Of a DNA stretch of 24,624 nt, positions 18,421 to 24,624 are shown piece after piece. The translations under genes were made by a program, and so were the position numbers. The notes beneath the pieces were generated by a model, which saw only the letters and a list, made by a program, of their open reading frames with translations, was not told the DNA's origin and made no database searches. Each line of letters starts with the position of its first letter. Within the stretch, counting starts at the first letter, position 1. Origin of the DNA: Reticulitermes lucifugus (Eukaryota; Arthropoda; Insecta; Blattodea; Rhinotermitidae); contig JAKCWW010007935.1 in NCBI GenBank assembly GCA_026260175.1, positions 498-25,121 of the forward strand, given 5' to 3'.

Positions 18421-19164
18421 AATATCCATAACGCATTTTCACTACTGAACGGGGGTGTCTGGACACCAAGTGTTCCGATTCCTGGCAACACTCCTCCTCG
18501 CCTCTGTTGATATCGGTCCTGCGACCCACCCAGCTTAGCAAAACATGGGACTCGGCGAAACTCCTTCAAGCACGGATAAGGCGGCTGGGCTGTGAAGCTC
18601 CATGTCGTGCTGAGGTAAGAAAGCGTGAAATACCTCGACTTCCGAACATGCTGCGTGGTGAGGTGACGTAGCGGAGTCCTACTATCCCGGAGTCAAGGGT
18701 AGTTCTTGACTTGTTAAAGGATGTGACGGTGGGCGCGGAATGTCATCACTCGTCTCATCTAGTTGTGACATTAAGAATGGGTCCACATCAGCCCCACTCT
18801 TTCTTACGACTAAATGCTGTGTGCGTACGGGCCAGGTATTCACTCGCGCACTATAACGTCAGTCTGGTTTTTTAAAGTAAATAAGACAACCCCCTTCACA
18901 AGCTTCAATTTTCAGGCGAATTCTTGTACAGAACGTATTTAATTCTGTGCGTTATTATGAGGCGAATCCCCCCCCTCCAATATTTCGTATGATGAACTAG
19001 TAAAGAATTGTCGTCTTACACTTGAGCAAATACAGTACTTAGCGGACAACAGTTCTGCCCAACTGAAGCAGGTTCGAACGGAGCTTTGCAATTCAAGCCC
19101 GTATCATTACAGCCCACATTATGGGAATTACCTCCAGTAGCAGACTCCTACTTCAGACGCCCAA
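18421..19164. other. No recognisable feature
   Basis: Mixed composition with a run of C near 18968. No repeats shared with the rest of the window. Confidence 0.5.
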
Positions 19165-19560
19165 CAGTCGTTCAGCTACCGGGACTTAAGAAATTTCCCG
19201 CCTTTTATGAAAATCTGAATTTCATATTTGTTCAAAACAGTCCGCCACTGGTCCATGTTCTGATCCGGGAAAAAATGCTCCACAAATTCTTTCTTTCTTT
19301 CGCATCCATTTTAATATTATCTTCCTATCTAAGCTTAGACCTTCAAAGTGGCCTCTATCATTCAGGTTTTTCGCCCAAAACTTTGTATTTCTTCTCTCTC
19401 CTATGGATATAGCATTCCCAGTCAATCACATTGTTCTTGATCTGATCATTCCATTACCATTCAATGAAGAGTACAAATCATGAAGCTCCTCATTATGCAA
19501 GTTTCTCTACATTCCTGTTATTTCCTCTCTCTCAGGTACACACATCCTCACCAGCAACCT
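19165..19560 (-). pseudogene. LINE ORF2 C-terminus and 3' end (family A)
   Basis: The plus strand reads 'LKKFPAFYENLNFIFVQN', the antisense signature of the family A 3' end. The minus strand gives a decayed 'FFLSxxKxGHFEGLSLDRKI' and 'ILKWMRK' corresponding to the '(R)PLGRPRxxWEDNIKMDL' block. Further upstream (plus 19430-19560), 'TTCTTGATCTGATCATTCC' and 'AGTACAAATCATGAAGCTCC' continue the collinear match to the copy at 18360-18420. It is more diverged than that copy, with stops throughout, and the polymerase domain is missing. Confidence 0.78.
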
Positions 19561-19611
19561 GTACGCAGTCTCAAACTAAAACAGTCTATACGTTACGAAA
19601 TACTGTACAGG

Positions 19612-19795
19612 AAAAACGTAAAATTGTCCCTAGCCTTGATTAAGCACCAAGCTATGAGGGCGTAGGTGGCAATGAGAGTACATCTCCTAGTATTCATAAC
19701 CTGGGCACTACATAGAGGTGAGTGGTCAGCTTCAAACCTCGGCTAATTTAAAACCTCGGGGAAAGAACTCTTTTACTCAATAAATAGTGGACTGG
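19612..19795 (-). mobile_element. SINE copy, degraded
   Basis: On the plus strand AAAACGTAAAATTGTCCCTAG, CCAAGCTATGAGGGCGTAGG, AACCTGGGCACTACATAGAG, GTGAGTGGTCAGCTTC and CTCAATAAATAGTGG follow the family order seen at 4948-5133. The element is therefore on the minus strand. The tRNA-like head beyond 19795 is missing, so it is 5'-truncated. It overlaps the end of the unidentified open frame at 19776-20068. Confidence 0.72.
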
Positions 19796-20068
19796 AACCC
19801 ACAGCATGTCTGCACGCTTGCTGGCGTGCCATTCTACAGCAGTTACTAAGCACTCGTCTCAAGTCCAGAAGAGTCCTTTGACGTAACTGAATAATCCTGG
19901 AGTAATGCAGCAAAGCAGCAGTATCAAGGGGAATATCAAATTTGTCGGTGATGAAATGTGACATCGCAATGCGATACGCAAAAACGCCTTCCTCTAATTG
20001 GATTTCGCGAATTTGCGTAGTATAAAGTCTGCAAGATTCGCCCTGCGAAAACAATATCCTAAAAGAGA
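19776..20068 (-). other. Unidentified open frame with acceptor-like border
   Basis: A minus-strand frame stays open from a TGA at 20070-20072 down to about 19773. It begins beside a good splice-acceptor-like CTCTCTTTTAG|G (20060-20070), with a second at TGTTTTCGCAG|G (20045-20055). The roughly 95-residue product is rich in L, R and charged residues ('IREIQLEEGVFAYRIAMSHF', 'PLDTAALLHYSRIIQLRQRT'), has no low-complexity run and looks more protein-like than its neighbours. I recognise no family. Its last dozen residues are SINE sequence, so the stop codon comes from the insertion, and no good splice donor is visible. It could be a relic exon, an unknown transposon fragment, or chance. Confidence 0.25.
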
Positions 20069-20213
20069 GTCACTTATACGTCACAACTTCTAACATTACT
20101 TCATTACCATGGCTAGAGCTTTCTCAATTAAGGAAGAGTCGTCCATATTTCTAGTCACATCTCCTCATACAAAGAGAAAACATAAACATCAAAATGACAC
20201 TTGCTGGTTCCTA

Positions 20214-20285
20214 GGATATGAAGCCGTGTGGTCTGGTACACATTTACCAACGTTTCGAAGGAACGTGCTGCCTCCTGGGGAATAA
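20214..20285 (+). repeat. Interspersed repeat, MITE-like candidate (left half)
   Basis: TCCTAGGATATGAAGCCGTG then TGGTCTGGTACACATTTACC, AACGTTTCGAAGGAACGTGC and TGCCTCC align with 1690-1803 and 11815-11925. The CCGTGTGGTCTGGT near its start is the inverted complement of the end of the 1690 copy. The right half is missing here. Confidence 0.55.
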
Positions 20286-20984
20286 AGCATTACAAGTGTA
20301 TTTCATGCAAATGTAATCCAATGCTCCATATTAATGTTTTACGTGGACCTAAGTGATATAACGAGGATTACGTCCAACGTGTAACGAGGAAAACTATGTG
20401 ACCGAGGGGCGGGAGCTCGCGCGTGCGCCATAAATATAATGCCGCCTTTTTCTTCCTCCACTGATTCTTCGAAATCGAGGGCTCCGTGCTTCACATTTCT
20501 CGTGTTCACAAATTCTACAAGATGGGAAATGTACGTATAAACGTAACATTGAGGCGCGTTCGCGTAACCACTGTTGTCATGAAAAGCAATAAATATTAAA
20601 TATTTGGTGTGTGTGTGTCTGTATTCTTGCCTTACTTATCCGGCATGCAAAACGCATCTTTTCTGCGGCGTATTATATTGTCGCCTTGGCCTGTCAGGCT
20701 CTACCATATTTTTCCGCATTATCTCATTAACAGCACGATTTTCGGAAAATAGTTAGTGAACATAAGATGTGTTTTCTGATTTTCTCTACAAACCTTGTCT
20801 GAAACATTTCTCATTATAAGAAGCATTCAGCGTGACATTATCATCAATATACATAGGTCTTCTTCGTCAACTACCCGTTATTCTTGTCAGATTTTAATGA
20901 AACTTGAATTTTCTCTACACATTTTCGAAAATCCCGAAATAAAATTTCATGAAAATCCGTCCAGTGGGAGCAGAATTGTTCCAC

Positions 20985-21016
20985 GCGGGCGGGCGGGCGG
21001 GCGGACGGACGGACAG
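20985..21016. repeat. (CGGG)n-(CGGA)n tract
   Basis: Four to five CGGG units pass directly into CGGA units, inside the repeat at 20510-21075. Read on the plus strand it makes the R-A-G-G-R-T-D peptide. The G-rich strand might form non-B structures (inference). Confidence 0.93.
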
Positions 21017-21039
21017 ACATGACGAAGCTAATAGTCGCT

Positions 21040-21057
21040 GTTCGCAATTTTGCGAAC
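21040..21057. repeat. Perfect palindrome at the end of the long repeat
   Basis: GTTCGCAATTTTGCGAAC is an exact inverted repeat, eight bases each side of TT. It lies at the 3' end of the repeat at 20510-21075 and could be a remnant of its terminal structure. Confidence 0.75.
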
Positions 21058-21314
21058 GTGCCTAAAATGATACTGCCGTTACTTCTGGATCTTTCCACAT
21101 ACGTGCGATAATCTACAAACGTGCCTCCTATTTACACATTTCAGTGTGACATCTGTTGCACGGTTATACCACCACAACTCAGAACGTATCAGATATAAAG
21201 AGATCCAGATGTCGGCACTTAACTCCGTGACGTTTAGACCAAGATGTATGGAGTAAGGCCCTTCTTCAAAAGATTACAATCACTAAGGTGGTAAAGAAAC
21301 TGTCCACCTTGTAT

Positions 21315-21357
21315 GAGCCCGAACGTTCATTACCGTGTTCACAAGAGCGCACCCCTC
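21315..21357 (-). mobile_element. LINE 3'-end scrap (family A)
   Basis: GAGCCCGAACGTTCATTACC then GTGTTCACAAGAGCGCACCC is nearly identical to GAACCCGAACGTTCATTACC and GCATTCACAAGCGCACGCC at 18126-18171. Only this short block is recognisable. Confidence 0.7.
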
Positions 21358-21648
21358 GCACCCCACAAATGTCAGATCTGTTGTAACTGCAATTCCTAAT
21401 TTTGCTTATCCCCACTCATGCAAAACTTCAGATTTCCCAACCAAAATTCTGTACACATTTCTCACCTCCCCGTGCTCGCTATACTACAAACATCTCATCC
21501 TCAGTAACAAGAAGAAAGCAACAGTAACGCCTCAAGAGTACGAATAATTTGTACCTCCTCATTAACCAATGCAAACGTACCCAACCTCGTGTACTTCAAT
21601 CTCTAAACACCGTTAATTCAATGTCCATTAAAAAGAGCGACCGCACGC

Positions 21649-21649
21649 G

Positions 21650-21690
<41 letters not shown>
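21649..21690. repeat. (CA)n-(TA)n compound microsatellite
   Basis: About nine CA units run directly into about twelve AT units. Confidence 0.97.
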
Positions 21691-22084
21691 CGAAACAGAC
21701 AGTTTCCAGCATACAAACTATCCAGTGTGTGAACAACGCTCCTGGACGTTCACGAAACAATCTTTTAATTCAAACTGCACAGTAAGTTTTTGAACGCCTG
21801 TAAACAGACGTCACCATTAACAGACTTGAGAGACTTGAAATAAGCGCCATGGAATTTCGACACCAGTTAATTGTATAATTTATGAGCCATACAGCAAGGA
21901 GTTTGTAATTGTGGTGAATGTGAATCGAGAGGGCTGCATGAGAAGCGTACAGTGGACACGTGTGATTTGAGAATTCAGCATTATTTACAGCAAAACAAAG
22001 AAAACATGCGAGGTAGCAGGGCCTTCCGAATTACCTACAATTCATGCATAATACAGTACATAAAAATCCAGTTTTCTGCCCCCA
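21691..22084. other. No recognisable feature
   Basis: AT-rich, without shared repeats or motif-bearing frames. Confidence 0.5.
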
Positions 22085-22260
22085 CAGTACAAAAACAGCG
22101 CCGTCTCCATCACAAAGACAAACCGGTTATTACTGTTGAGGAAAACACTCGCTCTTTATTGCAATAATCACACGAAACATACACGACACTGCGTGAGCAA
22201 AACGTTAAAAGCAGGTGCTATACAGAGTAACTACAGTCCTTTGCAAGTTCGTAAGAGTTT
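22085..22260 (+). repeat. Five-copy interspersed repeat (copy 5)
   Basis: CTCCATCACAAAGACAAACC, GGTTATTACTGTTGAGG, CTCTTTATTGCAATAATCAC, CACGAAACATACACGACACT and GTTAAAAGCAGGTGCTATAC align in order with copies at 12010-12160 and 13980-14125. It is among the longest of the five and has the clearest block order. Confidence 0.65.
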
Positions 22261-22784
22261 GCACTGCAATACCGACATATGTCGCCCGTCACTATTCCAA
22301 AGCTATTCACCAGGTGTGAGTAACAACAGCTGACGGAAACCCCCAGCGACCTTGCTAGTGGCTGTAAACGTGTAATCCAGCCAAACTAGAATTATCGTTG
22401 AGTACTCCCCCGAGAGTTAAATTGGGTCAGTCAATCGCAGTCGAAAGATAATGCTGTCGATGGGAGCACCAGAGACCGCTACAATCAGGCCACGGAAAGA
22501 GCTTCCATGGACGATGAGATCCCGGTACTCGAAGTGTCTCCCTGTCTTCTGTTGTACTCCCTTCTAGCACACTTTGGCCTACATCAACATGCCCGAAGCG
22601 CCTCTTGGTAGTGACCATCACCACAAATAAAGAAACGGGATCACTTAGTTGGAATAGCGACTAGACGACTGACAAATCAGAGTTCGTTTCAAAGTAGGGG
22701 CTACAGAGGATCATTCTCTCACCGGAGACGAGATCGGCGCCTTGGCTCACCACAGAGTCCAGACCGGCACTTTTGCTCGCCCTT
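22261..22784. other. No recognisable feature
   Basis: Mixed composition. A 65-codon minus-strand frame (22427-22624) has no recognised motif. Confidence 0.5.
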
Positions 22785-22919
22785 TCTTTCTCCCGCGGAC
22801 AAGGCAGCGTGAAGCAGACCACTCACCTACATCTACCGCCGAAGTTAAGAATCGTTGGGGCTATACCTCCAATCCCTCTAATGCCTTCACAGCACAGAGA
22901 CAACTTTACCTTTGAAAGA
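22785..22919 (+). mobile_element. SINE copy, 5'-truncated, plus orientation
   Basis: GACCACTCACCTACATCTAC, GCCGAAGTTAAGAATCG, GGGGCTATACCTCC, CTAATGCCTTCACAGCAC and GACAACTTTACCTTT are the family's 3' body in sense. It ends at about 22919, directly against the 3' end of the next SINE, which runs in the opposite direction. The tRNA head is missing. Confidence 0.75.
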
Positions 22920-23172
22920 AAGTGTGAAGTTGTCCCTGTACACGCAATAAGGCGTATGGGGGGTTGAAATGTAGTCCCTCATTCCTACCTTCGGGATTAC
23001 CCGGCCGCTTTAACCCTGGTGACAGCGCCCCCAGAACACAGTGTTAGTCCTACTAGAGCCAGGATGGAGACTTTGGAGAACAGAAAACTTTCTTGACCCT
23101 GCCGGGAATAGAACCACGATTCCTCGGTTGCCCAGACAATAGTCAAGTCCCTATACCGACTCCCTAACTTCT
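22920..23172 (-). mobile_element. SINE, near full length, tail to tail with its neighbour
   Basis: On the minus strand it starts with a tRNA-like head (GAGTCGGTATAGGGACTTGA, then CGTGGTTCTATTCCC as B box, 23104-23118), continues GGCAGGGTCAAGAAAGTTTT and ends with an ACTTCACACTTTC tail near 22920. At about 253 bp its length equals that of the copy at 580-832. The block corresponding to 'GCACTAGATGACGGTGGGTG' of the 4948 copy seems to be deleted. Confidence 0.8.
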
Positions 23173-23754
23173 AAGTTGTACAAAATCATGACAACTCCAA
23201 GAAAGGTGGTCCAACTTCGGAGTGGAGAAGTGAATCTTTGTTTCCTTGTCCAAGAAGCGGTTGGAAACACGTGATGATAAGACTTGCGAACTTCACATTT
23301 CAACAAGCCAGAACTCAACTTTCCGACACCGGTGGTCAACTCAGTGAACAGTTCAATAATTATCTTCTAGACAGAATCGCTCCCAACTTGGCTGAGCAGC
23401 ATACTTCACGAAGGGAAGTTTGTGAACAATACTGTACCCTCCATCAGAGCCTCTGCTATAGAAATACAGATGAAATGCTATGACACTTGTCAAAGTGGCT
23501 GCTGTGTGACGTCTCTCCAGCCAACAGGGTTGTGCGGATGCATGAAACTTCGTACACAAGCACGGTGGCAACAATTACGTCTATTAAACTGTACCCTCAT
23601 AAGCTAACAACTTGGCGATTTATTAACTGAATCGCAGACACGTATCAAATACTACTGTTATTGAATATTAGTAGAAAGCCCACTGATGTATCAATGGCAA
23701 AATTTTTGGTATTTACATAGAAAATTTGTGAACATGCGATAATCCCTGCGTATA
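23173..23754. other. No recognisable feature
   Basis: An 81-codon plus-strand frame (23238-23483) reads 'RLANFTFQQARTQLSDTGGQ' and 'RIAPNLAEQHTSRREVCEQY'. The composition is protein-like, but no family is recognised and no splice or promoter support is visible. Confidence 0.45.
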
Positions 23755-23945
23755 ATCTCGGTCAGTGCGGTGACTAGGCTAATGAAGGGAAGACCGAGGA
23801 AACGAGGTTCGGTTGCCGGTAGAAGTCAGAGACATTTTTCTCTTCCAAAGGGTCCCACACCGGCTCTCGAACCACTCATGACCACTCATCTCCATTTGGT
23901 GCCGAAGTTAAAAAACACGACGAGCTGTGCCTCCACTCCCACATA
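23755..23945 (+). mobile_element. SINE copy with head, plus orientation
   Basis: GTGACTAGGCTAATGAAGGG, then GACCGAGGAAACGAGGTTCG with a GGTTCGGTTGCCGG B-box-like core (23807-23820), matches the head of the copy at 22920-23172 (ACCGAGGAATCGTGGTTCTA). The body follows: TTTTTCTCTTCCAAAGGGTC, ATGACCACTCATCTCC, GCCGAAGTTAAAAAACACG and GTGCCTCCACTCCC. The 3' tail is missing after about 23945. Confidence 0.75.
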
Positions 23946-24561
23946 CCGAGCAGTCGAACTTAATTAGGCACAGGAAAATCCTCATCTTACAAAACCACAC
24001 TTCGTCACTAATACGTAACCTCCGTCCGCTAAAGCAGTCTGCAATCCATTTGAACACAAAATACAAACTCTGTCACCTACTTGCATACTTGCGCAGCACC
24101 GATACCTACAACACATCTTCTAGTAAAGTCTGCTGTTGTCATTTCCTGTTCCTTTCCCTAAATCCCTCCAACCATGTCACCTTCTGCTACTGAGTCATAA
24201 GCAACATGAATAACGAAAGGGTCTACTGCCATGCTGCGGTTCTGCTCCTCTTATATAGAGGGAAACGAAATTCGCGCACAATTTCTCCACAGTGTAATTT
24301 CTTATTTAAATAAGTCGAAAATGTCATACAAAATTTGTTCTTAGACGTTGAGTTTTCGAGACACACGTCACTCTGAAACTGGGTAACACAGGCCTCTGTT
24401 GCTGGTCACTACCGTAAACCGCATTGTTAAATGTGCTCAAGGCACACAGTACAAAGCAGGGCTTAACTGTGATCGCATGATCATGGAATATACACACGAC
24501 GAATACTGCGACATACTCCTAACCATAGGCTTCTGCAAAAATGGACCATGTACCGCTGCAC
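23946..24561. other. No recognisable feature
   Basis: AT-rich, with no shared repeats. An 88-codon plus-strand frame (23927-24193) starts inside the SINE and has no motif. Confidence 0.5.
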
Positions 24562-24624
24562 GGTGGGCCGGGATAGCGTAGTCGGTATAGCGACTCGCTA
24601 CGGGCTGGACGGTCCGGGGATCGA
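24562..24624 (+). mobile_element. tRNA-like SINE head, cut by window end
   Basis: GGATAGCGTAGTCGGTATAG (A-box-like, 24571-24590) and GGTCCGGGGATCGA (start of a B box, 24611-24624) have the spacing of a tRNA head and resemble the heads at 580-832 and 22920-23172 (GGGATAGCTTAGTATAATGG, GAGTCGGTATAGGG). A tRNA gene cannot be excluded because the 3' half lies outside the window, but six family members inside favour a SINE. Confidence 0.68.

Larger units (their letters stand above)
20510..21075 (+). repeat. Long interspersed repeat with TDGQT tail (about 565 bp)
   Basis: Collinear, stop-interrupted frames on the plus strand give 'MGNVRINVTLRRVRVTTVVM', then 'RSIQRDIIINIHRSS', 'ILMKLEFSLHIFENPEIKFH' and 'ENPSSGSRIVP', then 'GRTDGQT' from the CGGG/CGGA tract, and 'SRCSQFCERA'-region DNA ending in a palindrome. 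From memory this phrase order occurs widely in predicted proteins of many insects. That points to an old, widespread repeat, not a host gene. The frame is not open, so nothing is translated as a unit. Class unknown: a SINE-like or other non-autonomous element are both possible. The internal tract and the terminal palindrome are listed separately. Confidence 0.7.

Noticed and set aside
20795..21022. Plus-strand frame ending in 'GGRTDGQT' as a protein
   Set aside because: It is part of a widespread repeat; the charged tail comes from the CGGG/CGGA tract.

Overview
This window looks like intergenic or intronic DNA from a large, repeat-rich insect genome. I find no intact protein-coding gene, no rRNA, no complete tRNA and no prokaryotic organisation. 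Open frames are short, in all six frames, and almost none resemble a protein family except where they cross a transposon remnant. Several repeats here (a LINE 3' end read in antisense as an 'F-P-A-F-Y' phrase, a repeat readable as 'VHRSS ... FHENPSSGSR ... TDGQT', and tRNA-headed SINEs) are, from memory, typical of cockroach, termite and other polyneopteran assemblies. A blattodean insect is therefore my best guess. That assignment is inference; the window holds no diagnostic host gene.

Layout. 0-5.3 kb: a (TAG)n tract, a full-length tRNA-derived SINE with a (TAA)n tail (580-832), scraps of a LINE 3' end, a second tRNA-headed SINE type (2000-2186), a dead LINE reverse-transcriptase tail on the minus strand (2665-3345), and two adjacent SINE copies. 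The first of these has a perfect 17-bp target-site duplication. 5.3-12 kb: sparse, with a CG/TG tract beside a LINE scrap, another LINE fragment (10044-10475) and short interspersed repeats. 12-16.4 kb: a LINE fragment, a hAT-type terminal motif followed by a 24-bp minisatellite, and a broken hAT transposase on the minus strand (15350-16345). 17-21.4 kb: an imperfect palindrome, two more LINE 3' ends, a SINE, one unrecognised open frame with a splice-acceptor-like border (19776-20068), and a roughly 565-bp repeat ending in a CGGG/CGGA tract. 22-24.6 kb: four SINE copies, two of them joined tail to tail, and a tRNA-like SINE head cut by the window end.

The recognisable units are selfish elements. 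The LINE fragments are 5'-truncated RT/3' ends. The SINEs carry Pol III A/B boxes and would have depended on a LINE for movement. The hAT remnant was once self-coding but now carries frameshifts, stops and an apparent deletion. Nothing supports a working gene system. The points of most interest are the SINE family and its inverted pair, the 24-bp minisatellite behind a hAT-like terminus, the palindrome at 17.4 kb, and the unidentified open frame near 20 kb. SINE, LINE and repeat boundaries are by-eye estimates and may be off by tens of bases.
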